Positions 34,321 to 45,502 of a stretch of 64,000 nucleotides of DNA are shown piece by piece (position 1 is the stretch's first letter; every line of letters starts with the position of its first letter). This DNA is from Bacilli bacterium. GTDB taxonomy: Bacteria > Bacillota_I > Bacilli_A > RF39 > UBA660. The position numbers and the translations under genes are program-made. A model generated the notes under the pieces. That model did not search any database. It was not told the origin of the DNA and saw only the letters and a program-made list of their open reading frames with translations. Where the stretch lies: NCBI GenBank assembly GCA_017541325.1, contig JAFXZI010000012.1:62001-126000 (forward strand), read 5' to 3'.

Positions 34321-36225
34321 TTATCCCCCTATCTCATAATCATCTTCTAAAGAGAAGATTACATTTTTTTCTATCCAGTCTTTTCTTGGCTCAACTGCAT
34401 CTCCCATAAGTACACTTACACGACGTTCAACAAGTGCTGCATCTTCTATAGTTACTCTAATTAAAGTACGCGTTTCAGGATTCATTGTTGTTTCAGCAAG
34501 TTGTTCTGCATTCATTTCACCAAGTCCTTTATATCTTTGAATTTCACATTTCTTATCTTTAGTTATCTCTTTCATTTCTTCTATACTATATGCGTAATTT
34601 GTACTTTTACCACTTGTAATCTTAAACAAAGGAGGAAGAGCAATATATACTTTTCCTGCTTCAATTAGTGGTTTCATATAACGATAGAAAAATGTTAAAA
34701 GTAGACATTGAATATGGGCACCATCATCATCGGCATCGGTCATGATAATTACTTTATCATATTCACAATCATCAAGTTCAAAATTAGAACCATAATCAGC
34801 ACCAATTGTATAAATCATTGTATTAATTTCTTCATTTTTTAACATATCATCAATTGATGTTTTTTCAGCATTAAGTACCTTTCCACGAAGAGGAAGTATT
34901 GCTTGGAATTTTCTATCTCTTCCTTGTTTAGCAGAACCTCCGGCAGAATCTCCCTCAACTAAAAATAATTCATTCTTATTTTTATTACGAGTTTGAGCAG
35001 GAGCAAGTTTACCAGAAAGGTTCCTCTCTTGTTTTTTAGTCTTACCTTTTCTTGCATCATCTCTTGCTTTTCTAGCTGCTTCTCTTGCTGTTTTACTACG
35101 TAGAGCTTTTTCAATTATGTCAGTTGCAATCTTTTTATTTTCTTCAAGGAAGAAACTTAATTTTTCAGATACAAGCGACTCTACTGCAACACGTGCAACT
35201 GGAGTACCAAGTTTACCTTTAGTTTGTCCTTCAAACTCTAGTAATGCTTCAGGAATTTTAAGAGATATTATAGCAGTTAATCCTTCTCTTACATCACTAC
35301 CTTCAAAAGTTTTATCTTTTCCTTTAATATAACCATTAGTTTTTGCATAATCATTAAATACTTTGGTAATAGCTGTTTTAAATCCTACTTCGTGTGAACC
35401 ACCATCTACAGTTTTAACGTTATTTACAAAAGACACTATGTTTTCATTATATGTATCTGTATATTGAAGAGCTACCTCTACATCGATATCATTTTTAACT
35501 CCTTCAAATATAACTGCATCATGAATAGCATTTTTATCTTCATTTAAATATTTAACAAATTCAAGTATTCCTTTTTCATAACAGTATTTTTCACTTCTTC
35601 CTGTTGCTTCTTCTACTACTTCTATAGTTAATCCTTTTATTAAGAATGCTGACTCTTGCATTCTTTCACAAATAGTTGAATAATTAAAACTTGTTGTTGA
35701 AAATATTTCTTCATCTGGTAAAAAAGTTACTTTAGTACCACTTACTTTTCTAGATGGTCCTATCTTCTTTAGTGGACTTTTTACTTTACCACCATTTTCA
35801 AAAGATATTTCATACTCTACTTTTTCACGACAAATATTAACGGTCATCCATTTACTTAAAGCATTAACTACACTCGCACCAACTCCATGAAGTCCACCAC
35901 TTACTTTATATCCTGATTCTTCAAATTTACCACCAGCATGTAAAATAGTATAAATTACTTCTGGAGTACTTCTACCAGACTCATGCATATCAACTGGAAC
36001 TCCACGACCAAAATCCTCAACAGTAATACTTTTATCACTATTAAGGGTAATTTTTATATAATCTCCATATCCATTTATCGCTTCATCAATTGAGTTATCT
36101 ACTATTTCCCAAACTAAATGATGAAGACCACGTCTATCGGTAGAACCTATATACATTCCAGGACGTTTTCTAACTGCTTCAAGTCCTTCAAGGATCTTAA
36201 TAGATGTTCCATCATATTTTGCCAT
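34321..36225 (-). CDS. parE: DNA topoisomerase IV subunit B
   Basis: 634 aa GHKL ATPase: DNSIDEA (ATP-binding Asn/Asp/Glu), DFGRGVPVD, GGLHGVGASVVNALS, then the TOPRIM acid cluster EGDSAGGSAKQGRDR and IMTDADDDGAHI. The C-terminal RYKGLGEMNAEQL is canonical. Gap to parC is 2 bases. Preceded by AGGAGATGGTTAT. Confidence 0.96.
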   Translation of the reverse strand: MAKYDGTSIKILEGLEAVRKRPGMYIGSTDRRGLHHLVWEIVDNSIDEAINGYGDYIKITLNSDKSITVEDFGRGVPVDMHESGRSTPEVIYTILHAGGKFEESGYKVSGGLHGVGASVVNALSKWMTVNICREKVEYEISFENGGKVKSPLKKIGPSRKVSGTKVTFLPDEEIFSTTSFNYSTICERMQESAFLIKGLTIEVVEEATGRSEKYCYEKGILEFVKYLNEDKNAIHDAVIFEGVKNDIDVEVALQYTDTYNENIVSFVNNVKTVDGGSHEVGFKTAITKVFNDYAKTNGYIKGKDKTFEGSDVREGLTAIISLKIPEALLEFEGQTKGKLGTPVARVAVESLVSEKLSFFLEENKKIATDIIEKALRSKTAREAARKARDDARKGKTKKQERNLSGKLAPAQTRNKNKNELFLVEGDSAGGSAKQGRDRKFQAILPLRGKVLNAEKTSIDDMLKNEEINTMIYTIGADYGSNFELDDCEYDKVIIMTDADDDGAHIQCLLLTFFYRYMKPLIEAGKVYIALPPLFKITSGKSTNYAYSIEEMKEITKDKKCEIQRYKGLGEMNAEQLAETTMNPETRTLIRVTIEDAALVERRVSVLMGDAVEPRKDWIEKNVIFSLEDDYEIGG

Positions 36226-36263
36226 ATAACCATCTCCTACATCATTATATCAAAGAATAAACC

Positions 36264-36306
36264 GAAAAATAAAGGAAATAGACATTTCTTGACTTGTCTA
36301 TCCCTT
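36264..36306 (-). terminator. Terminator of addBA
   Basis: AAAGGGATAGACA/TGTCTATTTCCTTT imperfect stem, followed by T-rich sequence before parE. Confidence 0.7.
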
Positions 36307-39300
36307 TAATTCTTCCAATTTTTTATCTAATACTGAATACAAATATATATGAGTATCTTTACCTAATTTATGTTCAATATATTCTTTATATCCATTTAAT
36401 TGTTTTAAGTAATTATCATCATCTATATTCTTTAATTTATAATCTATAATCATTACTTTATCTTTATATACAAGAAGTAAATCTATTATACCATGTAATT
36501 CTATATTATCTTTTTCATAAATAAATTCGTACTCTTTATATATATCACAAGTATTAAAATCAATTCCACTTTCTACAAAAGATTTAATATAATCTACATA
36601 TTCTTCATCTATATATGAATAATCTGGATTTTTAAAATCAAACAATTCAAATAAGTAATGAATATAAGTACCAAATTGCATTTTAACAAAAACGTCTTCA
36701 TCAAGCACTTCATGACTTCCTTTAGAAAAGTGTTTATTACTAATAAAATTATTATCTATATTAATTTCAATATTTTCTATTACTTCATCAGACTTCTTTA
36801 TCAATTTTTTAAAGTCAACTTTTTTAATTAAATTGTAATCTCTACTTATACCTAAGCTCTCTATATCAATATCTTTTATATAAGGACTAACAGTATAATA
36901 AATACTCTTTAATATTGAATTGAATGAACTATATTTTATTCTTATATCATCTGGTACTAACTCATTAAATGATTCATTTTCTTCTATTGAAGTTACTAAA
37001 ATCATCTTTTCTTTAGCACGTGTTAAAGCTACATAAAATAATCTAATTTTTTCACTTATTTCATCAATTAAGAAATCATCTTTATATAAAGTCTTATATA
37101 TAGTTGTACCTATTCCATCTTTATAATATGGAAGAATCATTCCATATTTATTACTAAATATAAATCTAGAATTTAAATCTTTCATATTAAACTTTCCATA
37201 GAAGCCACTAAAGTAACAGATATTAAATTCAAGTCCTTTAGATTTATGAATAGACATAATTTTAACACTATCTTCTCTACTATCATTAAAGTTACATTCT
37301 AAAGACATATTATCTCCATTCAAATTATCTAGGAAGTCTCTAAATTCTTCTAAAGTACATCCAAGCACTTCATATTGTTTACTTAGTTTTAGAACAGATT
37401 CAAGTCTAATATCTAATTTATATGTATCTCCAACAGTAATACTTTTTTCATAGAAATTAAATGAATCAATTATTAATTCAATTATTTTAGAAATAGATAA
37501 TACTTCAATATCAGTACATAAATATTCTATTTGTTTATATAATTCTGATTCTTTATAATTATCTTTTACAAAATATTCAAATATTTCTTCGTCATCTAAT
37601 CTATATAAATAACTTCTTAGAATTGAAATAAAAGCATATTTAAATTCAATATCTATTTTTCCTTTAATTACTGAAATCATTAAAGTAATAATATTTTTAA
37701 TTATATTTATTTCATTATCTTGAGTAATATCTGTACTAGTATATTTTTCAATTGGTATATTTAAATATTCAAATATTTTTTTATAAAGATCAAAGTCTTT
37801 AGTACGATGAATCAATATACAAAAATCACTATATTTAGCATCATGAATTAATCCTGTATCTTTATCAAATATAGGATATTTATTTTTAACTTTAGTCTCT
37901 ATATCACGAGCAATAGTAAATATTTCAATTTCTTCTTTAGTAAATCCACACTCTTTATCATAAATATAATTTAATATATCCATGTTATAGTCTTCATTTG
38001 TTTTTCCTGCTTCATTATAAGAAGTATTTCCAAATATCATTTGATGAGATTCTTTGTATTCAGCTCCACCTATATTATTATCCATTACTGGATTAAATAT
38101 TAGATTGATATTATCAAGAACTTCACTACGACTACGGAAATTCTTTAAAAGATCTATCTTATATCCATTGTCATTATTAGAATATTTATCATATTTATTT
38201 TTAAAGATATTAGGGTTAGCATTACGGAAACGATATATTGCTTGTTTAATATCTCCAACCATATATACATTATTATTCTCTATTAAATTAATAAATATTT
38301 CTTGTAGATCAGATGTATCTTGATACTCATCTATCATTATTTCTTTAAATCCATATTTGAGAGTATCTCTAACATCAGGATTATCTTTTACTACTTTAAT
38401 AGCTAGTTTAGCAATATCAATAAATTCAAATGTATTATTATATTTTTTATAATCCCAAATCATTGAATCAAGTTCTCTTATTATATCAATAAAAACAATT
38501 GCATAACTTTTAGTACTTAAAATAGTACTCTTTATTTCTTCTTCACTATTAAATGAAATATATTTAATTAAATCTGCTTTTTGAGTTGTAATAGATTCTT
38601 TTAAAGTTTTTAATTCTTCAGAACTATTTCTTGGAAGATTTGGAATTTTTTCTTTAAGAGCAGTTAACTTTTCTTCTAAAGTTTTTGCTCTAGAATATTT
38701 ATTTATAACTATTTCTAAATCTTCATAAAATTTATTTTCTGCAAGAGATAATAATTCTTGTAAATCATTAAATAAATGATTAAATTTACTATTTACTTTA
38801 TCTAAATACTCGTTAATTCTACTATTAATATAGTTATCATTATAATAAGTATCTATATAATTATTTAAGTATTCCTCTTTTTCTGGAAGTAAATCCATTT
38901 TACTAGATAGATTTAAAATAGCATCTTTTATTTCTACATCATCTTTAACACAAAAATCAGATATTAATTTTAAAAAGTCTTCTGTAGGATTTTCATAATA
39001 TTTATCAAAAATAATATCTAAGTATTCTCTTCTTTTATTATCAATAATATTTTTATCAGCTACTGTTAGATTCTTATCTACATCTAGTAAATAATAATAC
39101 TTTTTTACCATAGAAAGACTAAAACTATCAAAAGTAGTTACATATGATGCATCTATTAAATCGAGTTGATTAGAAAGAGCAGGTTCGCTTTTAATTTTCT
39201 TTCTAATTCTTTCTTTCATTTCAAAAGCTGCAGCATTAGTAAATGTTAATATTAACATTTCAGAAATATTAGTTCCATCTTTTAATTTTCTTAATACTCT

Positions 39301-39405
39301 TTCAGATAAAACAGCAGTTTTACCAGAACCAGCTCCAGCTGATACGATTATATTAGTTCCTTCTTTATTAATCGCATCCATTTGTTCTTCTGTCCATCTA
39401 GGCAT
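36298..39405 (-). CDS. addA: ATP-dependent helicase/nuclease subunit A
   Basis: UvrD-type helicase and nuclease of the AddAB recombination complex, which resects double-strand breaks. 1035 aa: Walker A SAGAGSGKTAVLSERVL, motif II MIDEYQDTSDLQ, motif IV-VI pieces IMSIHKSKGLEF and FYVALTRAKEK, and the C-terminal RecB-like nuclease with LHGIIDLLLVYKDKVMIIDYKLKN. The ATG at 39405 is set by AGGAGGTGAAGAAG; it overlaps the end of addB by 8 bases. Confidence 0.95.
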   Translation of the reverse strand: MPRWTEEQMDAINKEGTNIIVSAGAGSGKTAVLSERVLRKLKDGTNISEMLILTFTNAAAFEMKERIRKKIKSEPALSNQLDLIDASYVTTFDSFSLSMVKKYYYLLDVDKNLTVADKNIIDNKRREYLDIIFDKYYENPTEDFLKLISDFCVKDDVEIKDAILNLSSKMDLLPEKEEYLNNYIDTYYNDNYINSRINEYLDKVNSKFNHLFNDLQELLSLAENKFYEDLEIVINKYSRAKTLEEKLTALKEKIPNLPRNSSEELKTLKESITTQKADLIKYISFNSEEEIKSTILSTKSYAIVFIDIIRELDSMIWDYKKYNNTFEFIDIAKLAIKVVKDNPDVRDTLKYGFKEIMIDEYQDTSDLQEIFINLIENNNVYMVGDIKQAIYRFRNANPNIFKNKYDKYSNNDNGYKIDLLKNFRSRSEVLDNINLIFNPVMDNNIGGAEYKESHQMIFGNTSYNEAGKTNEDYNMDILNYIYDKECGFTKEEIEIFTIARDIETKVKNKYPIFDKDTGLIHDAKYSDFCILIHRTKDFDLYKKIFEYLNIPIEKYTSTDITQDNEINIIKNIITLMISVIKGKIDIEFKYAFISILRSYLYRLDDEEIFEYFVKDNYKESELYKQIEYLCTDIEVLSISKIIELIIDSFNFYEKSITVGDTYKLDIRLESVLKLSKQYEVLGCTLEEFRDFLDNLNGDNMSLECNFNDSREDSVKIMSIHKSKGLEFNICYFSGFYGKFNMKDLNSRFIFSNKYGMILPYYKDGIGTTIYKTLYKDDFLIDEISEKIRLFYVALTRAKEKMILVTSIEENESFNELVPDDIRIKYSSFNSILKSIYYTVSPYIKDIDIESLGISRDYNLIKKVDFKKLIKKSDEVIENIEINIDNNFISNKHFSKGSHEVLDEDVFVKMQFGTYIHYLFELFDFKNPDYSYIDEEYVDYIKSFVESGIDFNTCDIYKEYEFIYEKDNIELHGIIDLLLVYKDKVMIIDYKLKNIDDDNYLKQLNGYKEYIEHKLGKDTHIYLYSVLDKKLEELKG

Positions 39406-41749
39406 CTTCTTCACCTCCTAGATAAGATAAATCTTTATATTTTTTAAGTGAAACTATATCTTCATTTTTTCTAAAACAAATATCTCGATACTTACAATAT
39501 TCACATCCAACTAAATCATCACCTATTTGTTTAGGATTAATATTAAATTCTCCTTTTAAGATGTTATCTCTATTTTCATTTATTTTATTATCGATAATAT
39601 CTACCAAAGTATTTAACTCTTCATCATTAATAATTTTAGTATATCCATTAAATCTTCCATCTTTAGTAAGTTTCATACTTTTAATATAAATACTATCTTC
39701 ATATGTTGGATCAAATATTTGGACACGATCTATATCACTACTACTATATCCAACTAATTTTAAATTATTTTCTTTTTGTTCTTCAAGAGTTTTTTCTTCA
39801 TCTATTTTTTGTTCAGTACTTAAGACTTTTTGTAAGTACATTCCAACAAATTTAGGTTCCTTTACTAAATTAGAATTAACTACTAAATACCAATATATTG
39901 GAAGTTGCATATCTATACCATATATAACACTTCCTAAATTTATATCTGGATTTCCTGTTTTATAATCAATTAATGCAACTAAATCATTTTTATACATTAA
40001 TTTATCTATAATACCTGTAAATCTAACTTCTATATTATTAATACTTTTATCAATAGAAATTTTTTGTTCTAACATGTGTTTAGTAAGTCCTGTATCTTTA
40101 TGTAATTTCTTAACAAAATTAATAATAAAAGATAATTCTTTTTTTAGTTTAATTAAAAGTATTTCTTCTTTAGGACTTAAAATATATTGTTTTAAATATT
40201 TATTCCATTCACTATCTAAATCAAAATTATCATCAAGACATATACTTAATAAATAATGAAATAGATTTCCTATCTTTTGTTGAAATGATTCCTCATATTT
40301 ATTAATTTTTAAAATATTTTCCAAATAATATCTAAATTGACATTTATTATAATTATTAATAGAGGAATAGGACAGTACTAATTTATTGTTTAATAGTTTT
40401 AATAATAAATCAGAATCTATTCCAGTAAAAGAATTATTATATGTAGAATAATCTATTTTGTAGTTTGAATAATACTTAGATAATTCTTTACTATTAATTC
40501 CAAATTTTACTAAATCATCTATATATCTACTTAATTTAATTTTTGAATATAAAGTAGAATAACTATTGGTAAATATTTCTTTCTCAGCTAAATAAATATT
40601 ATTTTCCGCTATTAAATTAGATTGATAATATTTTTCTTCTAAATGATTTAAAGGATAAGACATATATAAGTATTTAGTTTTATTAATAAAATCAATTACT
40701 TCTTCTTTAGCAGTCTTATTCTTAATTGTAGAGTTCTCCATTCCAATTAAATCTTTTTCAGCGTCTTCTAAATAATCTTCATTTTTATAAATAGTTGGTA
40801 ATTCTCCTTGATTAAATCCAATTAAGAAAATATATTCATCATTAAATGTATAGTTCTTAAAAGGTAATAATTCTACTTTATTTTGTAAATTTATACCAAT
40901 ACTAGTATTTAATATTTTATTTGTTACTAATTCTAAAATGTTTTTAAACGAATATTTATTAAGATATTTATTATAGGTATTACATATATTTAGAATAATA
41001 CCATTAATTGATTGATCGGATTCACTAGTATATTTATTAGAAATAAATTTATATGCATCATTAAAAGATTTAGATGTTTTTAACTTGTCTAAAAAATCTA
41101 TTCCTATCATTGTAGAATATACAGAATATCCTGTATCACTAACTGGTATATTATAAAATTTTGATAACTTATTTATTACATTTGAATAACGATCACTATA
41201 ATTAATAATTTTAATCTTATTTATATCTATTCCACTCGTGATTAAATCTCCTATTTTATGGAATACATAATCTATTTCTTCTTCAATAGTAGGAAATTCA
41301 AGAACTGTATTATTATCATTTTTATCTTTATTTTCTTTTATAGTATATGAGTATTTATCCAATCCTTTTTTTAAAAGATTATCTAATTTATAATCTATTA
41401 TTTCTATATCTTTATCTTTTAAAAATATATTATATAAAGGATTTATTATTAAAAGATTATTATTTAATAACTCATTTTTTATATTATATAGAGTATCTAT
41501 TTTAGAATTATTTTTAACTTCATCTATATAATACATACAGTTAATTATTTCTTTAGCATTAGTTTCTCTAATTACATAATTATCCATTAAATAAAGAATT
41601 GCCTCTTCATTATAATCAAAGAAAACATTTTTTATAAATTCTTCACGAGTAATTATTTTAAGATCATTAATTTCATTAGAATTTTCTTTTTCTTTTAATA
41701 ATCTTTTCTTTATATAATTAGGAGCGATTATAAGTTTTGTTTTAGTCAT
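39398..41749 (-). CDS. addB: ATP-dependent helicase/nuclease subunit B, short form
   Basis: 783 aa, against about 1150 in Bacillus. The C-terminal nuclease with iron-sulfur cysteines is clear: NKCQFRYYLE, then LIDYKTGNPD (catalytic Asp/Lys), then CEYCKYRDIC. The N-terminus (TKLIIAPNYIKKRLLKEK) has no Walker A, so the dead-helicase part is reduced and does not look able to bind ATP. Pairing with addA and the cluster leave little doubt. Start ATG at 41749 with AGGAGGTTAAA. Confidence 0.88.
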   Translation of the reverse strand: MTKTKLIIAPNYIKKRLLKEKENSNEINDLKIITREEFIKNVFFDYNEEAILYLMDNYVIRETNAKEIINCMYYIDEVKNNSKIDTLYNIKNELLNNNLLIINPLYNIFLKDKDIEIIDYKLDNLLKKGLDKYSYTIKENKDKNDNNTVLEFPTIEEEIDYVFHKIGDLITSGIDINKIKIINYSDRYSNVINKLSKFYNIPVSDTGYSVYSTMIGIDFLDKLKTSKSFNDAYKFISNKYTSESDQSINGIILNICNTYNKYLNKYSFKNILELVTNKILNTSIGINLQNKVELLPFKNYTFNDEYIFLIGFNQGELPTIYKNEDYLEDAEKDLIGMENSTIKNKTAKEEVIDFINKTKYLYMSYPLNHLEEKYYQSNLIAENNIYLAEKEIFTNSYSTLYSKIKLSRYIDDLVKFGINSKELSKYYSNYKIDYSTYNNSFTGIDSDLLLKLLNNKLVLSYSSINNYNKCQFRYYLENILKINKYEESFQQKIGNLFHYLLSICLDDNFDLDSEWNKYLKQYILSPKEEILLIKLKKELSFIINFVKKLHKDTGLTKHMLEQKISIDKSINNIEVRFTGIIDKLMYKNDLVALIDYKTGNPDINLGSVIYGIDMQLPIYWYLVVNSNLVKEPKFVGMYLQKVLSTEQKIDEEKTLEEQKENNLKLVGYSSSDIDRVQIFDPTYEDSIYIKSMKLTKDGRFNGYTKIINDEELNTLVDIIDNKINENRDNILKGEFNINPKQIGDDLVGCEYCKYRDICFRKNEDIVSLKKYKDLSYLGGEEDA

Positions 41750-41762
41750 TTTAACCTCCTAT

Positions 41763-41786
41763 ATAAAAAGTAGATTTCTCTACTTT
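41763..41786 (-). terminator. Terminator after queA
   Basis: AAAGTAGA/TCTACTTT stem then T-rich sequence on the minus strand. Confidence 0.75.
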
Positions 41787-42816
41787 ATTTATCAATAATA
41801 AACATACTATCTCCGAAAGAGAAGAATCGATATTTTTCATCTACCGCAACTTTATAAGCATTAAGAATATTTTCACGTCCAGCTAAAGCGCTAACAAGCA
41901 TTACAAGAGTTGATTTTGGTAAATGGAAATTAGTAATAAGATTATCTACTATTTTAAATTTATATCCTGGATAGATAAAAATATCTGTATCTCCACAAGT
42001 TGGAACTAATTTACCATACTTTGTCATAACTGTTTCAAGAGTTCTTACAGTTGTTGTACCAACTACTACTAATCTATGATTAGTCTCTTTAGTTTTATTA
42101 ATAATATCTACCGTCTCTTGTTCAAGTTCATAATACTCACTATGCATTTTATGATCTAGTATGTTATCTGTATTAACTGGTCTAAATGTACCTAGACCTA
42201 CATGAAGAGTTACATAACAAAGATTAATTCCTTTGTTTTTTAGTTTTTCCATTAACTCCTCTGTAAAATGAAGTCCTGCAGTTGGAGCTGCTGCACTTCC
42301 TGGATTTTTAGCATAAACTGTTTGATATCTATTTTGATCTTCTAATTTTTCATGAATATATGGAGGAAGAGGCATTGTCCCAAGACAATCTAATACTTCA
42401 TAAAGTATTCCATCATATATAAGTTCAAATACACGAATTCCTTCATCTTTTTCTTCAATACACTTACATTTTAAAGAACCATCTCCAAAAGAAATAATTG
42501 AACCTACTTTTACTCTTTTAGCAGGACGAGATAATGCTTCCCATTTATCTCCTTCAGTATTCTTTAACAAAAGAACTTCTATAACTGCATGAGTATCCTC
42601 TTTTTCACCAATTAAACGAGCAGGAATTACTTTAGTATTATTCATTACTATTGTATCTCCATCTTCTAAATAATCAATTATGTCATAGAAGTGTTTATGT
42701 TCAATACTACCAGTATTTTTATTAAGTACTAACATACGAGAAGAACTTCTATCCTTTAGAGGAGTTTGCGCGATTAATTCTTCTGGAAGAAAATAATCAA
42801 AATCACTAAGATTCAT
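41785..42816 (-). CDS. queA: S-adenosylmethionine:tRNA ribosyltransferase-isomerase
   Basis: Makes epoxyqueuosine in tRNA. 343 aa. [18 protein letters not shown], the start is typical; later [23 protein letters not shown] and TVRTLET with [16 protein letters not shown]. It overlaps the end of ruvB, the common Firmicute order. The start may be ATG at 42816 or 42822; the protein begins MNLSDFDY or [10 protein letters not shown]. Confidence 0.97.
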   Translation of the reverse strand: MNLSDFDYFLPEELIAQTPLKDRSSSRMLVLNKNTGSIEHKHFYDIIDYLEDGDTIVMNNTKVIPARLIGEKEDTHAVIEVLLLKNTEGDKWEALSRPAKRVKVGSIISFGDGSLKCKCIEEKDEGIRVFELIYDGILYEVLDCLGTMPLPPYIHEKLEDQNRYQTVYAKNPGSAAAPTAGLHFTEELMEKLKNKGINLCYVTLHVGLGTFRPVNTDNILDHKMHSEYYELEQETVDIINKTKETNHRLVVVGTTTVRTLETVMTKYGKLVPTCGDTDIFIYPGYKFKIVDNLITNFHLPKSTLVMLVSALAGRENILNAYKVAVDEKYRFFSFGDSMFIIDK

Positions 42817-43840
42817 CTTCATCACTACTTTCTAGATCAAACAAACTATTTTGATAAGTCTTATTAACTTGACGATATCCTTTTTCAGTAACTACTCTAC
42901 CGCGAGGAGTTCTTTTTAAAAATCCATTTTGAAGCAAGTATGGTTCATAAACATCTTCAATAGTAGTTGCTTCTTCTCCAATTACACTAGCAATTGATTC
43001 AAGTCCAACTGGACCACCATTAAATTTTTCAATTATTCCAAGAAGTAATTGATGATCTGTATCATCAAGTCCAGAATCATCTACTTTTAATCTTTTTAAA
43101 GCTTTTTTAGTAATTTCTTTATCAATTATTCCGTCTCCTTCTACAAGAGCAAAATCTCTTACTCTTCTAAAAAGGCGGTTTGCAATTCTTGGAGTACCAC
43201 GAGAACGACGAGCTAGTTCTTTTGCTGCATCATCTTCAATAGGCATATCTAAAACTCTTGCAGTTCTTTTTACAATCTCTTCAAGTTCACTAACAGTATA
43301 ATATTGTAGTTTTGCAATAATACCAAAACGATCTCTTAAAGGAGAAGTAAGATCTCCTGCACGAGTTGTTGCACCAACTAATGTAAATGGAGGAAGATTA
43401 ATTCTTATATTTCTTCCACTACCTTCTCCACCAACTATAATATCTAAAGTAAAATCTTCCATAGCAGGATAAAGAATTTCTTCTACAAAACTAGGTAATC
43501 TATGTATTTCATCAATGAATAATACATCTCCTGGTTCAAGAGAAGATAGAATCGCTGCTAAATCACCACTTTTTTCTATTGATGGACCAGACGTAATTCT
43601 AATATTACTTCCAAGCTCATTAGCTATTATATAAGCAAGAGTTGTTTTACCAAGTCCAGGAGGACCATATAAAAGAACATGATCTAATGGTTCATCTCTT
43701 AATTTTGCTGCTTCAGTAAATACTCTAATATTTTCTTTAACATCTTTTTGTCCAATATATTCATCTAATCTTTCAGGACGAATTGATTGTTCTTCTAACA
43801 TTTCAGTTGCTTGTTCTTCTTCTGATAGTATTCTTTCCAT
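42806..43840 (-). CDS. ruvB: Holliday junction branch-migration helicase RuvB
   Basis: 344 aa AAA+ ATPase: Walker [10 protein letters not shown], Walker [10 protein letters not shown], sensor-1 [14 protein letters not shown] and a C-terminal winged helix (TPRGRVVT). Acts with RuvA. Ribosome site AGGAGGTATTT. A terminator separates it from the small membrane gene and ruvA upstream, so ruvB-queA has its own promoter. Confidence 0.98.
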   Translation of the reverse strand: MERILSEEEQATEMLEEQSIRPERLDEYIGQKDVKENIRVFTEAAKLRDEPLDHVLLYGPPGLGKTTLAYIIANELGSNIRITSGPSIEKSGDLAAILSSLEPGDVLFIDEIHRLPSFVEEILYPAMEDFTLDIIVGGEGSGRNIRINLPPFTLVGATTRAGDLTSPLRDRFGIIAKLQYYTVSELEEIVKRTARVLDMPIEDDAAKELARRSRGTPRIANRLFRRVRDFALVEGDGIIDKEITKKALKRLKVDDSGLDDTDHQLLLGIIEKFNGGPVGLESIASVIGEEATTIEDVYEPYLLQNGFLKRTPRGRVVTEKGYRQVNKTYQNSLFDLESSDEDES

Positions 43841-43907
43841 AAATACCTCCTACTTATATAATTATAATTTATAATTAAATTTCTTACTTCTAACACTTAT
43901 TATTATA

Positions 43908-43938
43908 CAAAAAAAGAGTGCATTTGCACACTTTTTAT
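43908..43938 (-). terminator. Terminator between ruvA/122-aa gene and ruvB
   Basis: AAAAAGTGTGCAA/TTGCACTCTTTTT near-perfect stem followed by T on the minus strand. Confidence 0.8.
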
Positions 43939-43972
43939 TATAAAAGAATAAAATAATTCTTCATTATTATTA

Positions 43973-44341
43973 CTATTCTACTTCACAGTTTGACCAACAA
44001 TTTAAAGGTTGATCATATCCATTAACAATAGAATTTACAATAGGAAATAATATATTAATAATAAAAATAATAATAAATGCTAATAAAGCAATTCCTATAT
44101 TTTTAAACAATTCATTTTTAGACTTTTTGTTTTTAGTAAAAATATATATACCTTTAAGTACAAAATATAAAGGAATTACATATAAAAGAATATGTAATAC
44201 ATCTTTTATAAATCTTGCCCTTTCAGAAATATCACAACAAGAGATACCACCTCCACCCGGAAGTGTAAAAAATCTAACTAGAAAGGCAATAACTAATACT
44301 ATAATTATTATTAATTTAAAATTCTTAATTCTTTTATTCAT
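43973..44341 (-). CDS. Small cysteine-bearing membrane protein, 122 aa, unknown
   Basis: Three membrane helices (LIIIIVLVIAFLVRFF, ILLYVIPLYFVLKGIY, IGIALLAFIIIFIINI). Extracytoplasmic-looking ends carry cysteines: GGGGISCCDISE between helices 1 and 2, and LNCWSNC near the C-terminus. The layout resembles pilin-like conjugation subunits (TrbC/VirB2) only loosely. It sits 9 bases after ruvA and is probably co-transcribed. Confidence 0.6.
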   Translation of the reverse strand: MNKRIKNFKLIIIIVLVIAFLVRFFTLPGGGGISCCDISERARFIKDVLHILLYVIPLYFVLKGIYIFTKNKKSKNELFKNIGIALLAFIIIFIINILFPIVNSIVNGYDQPLNCWSNCEVE

Positions 44342-44350
44342 AATACTTTC

Positions 44351-44908
44351 CTACTTTAATAATAGTTTTAAAGATTCTTTTACTTGATCTTCTATACTTA
44401 AAGATTTATCTAATTTAGGAATTACTACTTTTATCTCTTTATCTTTATATCCTAATCCTTTTAATACTTCAATTAATTCATCAGTTGTATTATCTACTTC
44501 AGTACTACTTACATCCATATTAAGTTTTCCTTTTAAATCAAGAATTATTTGTTTTGCAACTTTATCTCCAATTTTAGGAAATTTCTTTAAATATAATACA
44601 TTTTCTCTTTCAATAGCATCCGCTATTCCTGCAACAGATCCTGTTGCAAGCATTGGTAGAGCCATTCTACATCCTAATCCTTTTACGCTTATTAGTTTTA
44701 AGAATAATTCTTTTTCTTCTTCTGTTTTAAATCCATAAAGACCTTCTTCATCTTCTCTAACTAAATGATAGACATAAACTTTATATTCTTTATCTATTTC
44801 AAATGAATAAGGATTACCTGTATATATTTGATATCCTACTCCATTATTATCTAAAACAATATAATTACCTTTAATATCTGTTACTTTTCCAAAAATATAA
44901 TTATACAT
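44351..44908 (-). CDS. ruvA: Holliday junction DNA-binding protein RuvA
   Basis: 185 aa. OB-fold start (MYNYIFGKVTDIKGNYIVLD and NGVGYQI), YGFKTEEEKELFLKLISVKGLG (HhH) and a second HhH at FPKIGDKVAKQIILDLKGKL, then the short linker and domain III. Ribosome site AGGAGGTAAAT. It lies downstream of a small membrane gene and upstream of the 122-aa gene. Confidence 0.95.
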   Translation of the reverse strand: MYNYIFGKVTDIKGNYIVLDNNGVGYQIYTGNPYSFEIDKEYKVYVYHLVREDEEGLYGFKTEEEKELFLKLISVKGLGCRMALPMLATGSVAGIADAIERENVLYLKKFPKIGDKVAKQIILDLKGKLNMDVSSTEVDNTTDELIEVLKGLGYKDKEIKVVIPKLDKSLSIEDQVKESLKLLLK

Positions 44909-44910
44909 AT

Positions 44911-45501
44911 TTACCTCCTATATAATCTATATATCATTACACTTATTCCATATGCAAGTCCAAGTATTAAAACTGCCCAAAAAATAGATATATATATTGG
45001 TTGGCTTAATACTCTTAAAAATGGATATGGTCCATCTACTACTTTTAATATATTTAAAATAATTAATACTATTGCATATAAAACTACTGTTCCTATTCCA
45101 TATTTTTTATCACTTTCTACTATTTTAACTTTATCAAAACAAGTAAATGCTACTACAAATATAATAGGACATATGAAATGATGAAATAACATTGTTCCAT
45201 ATAATAAGAAATAATAATAATTAAAATTATACATTGGTGCAAGTATAAATAATACTACCAAGAATGTTACTGTTAAACATACTGCCGCAATATATTTAAG
45301 TATTGATAACCATTTAGGTATTTTCTTTTTGTTAATAACAAAAAATAAATATAAACTAGATGCAAAAAGTGCCAAAATATTACTATCTTCTGTAAAATAT
45401 TCAATACTTATACAATTGTTAGTATTAATTGAAATCATAAAACCAACTATTTCAAATATAACTACTAAAACATTCAGTATTATAGATACTTTCTTTTTCA
45501 T
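44911..45501 (-). CDS. Six-helix membrane protein resembling the Pr6Pr family
   Basis: About 196 aa with six hydrophobic segments. The segment YFTEDSNILALF matches the YFT.QSN motif seen in Pr6Pr proteins, and a further HHFICP lies in the middle. Function unknown in that family. The start is either ATG 45501 (12 bases from AAGG) or 45510 (overlapping the upstream stop); I use 45501. It lies 2 bases upstream of ruvA. Confidence 0.65.
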   Translation of the reverse strand: MKKKVSIILNVLVVIFEIVGFMISINTNNCISIEYFTEDSNILALFASSLYLFFVINKKKIPKWLSILKYIAAVCLTVTFLVVLFILAPMYNFNYYYFLLYGTMLFHHFICPIIFVVAFTCFDKVKIVESDKKYGIGTVVLYAIVLIILNILKVVDGPYPFLRVLSQPIYISIFWAVLILGLAYGISVMIYRLYRR

Positions 45502-45502
45502 T

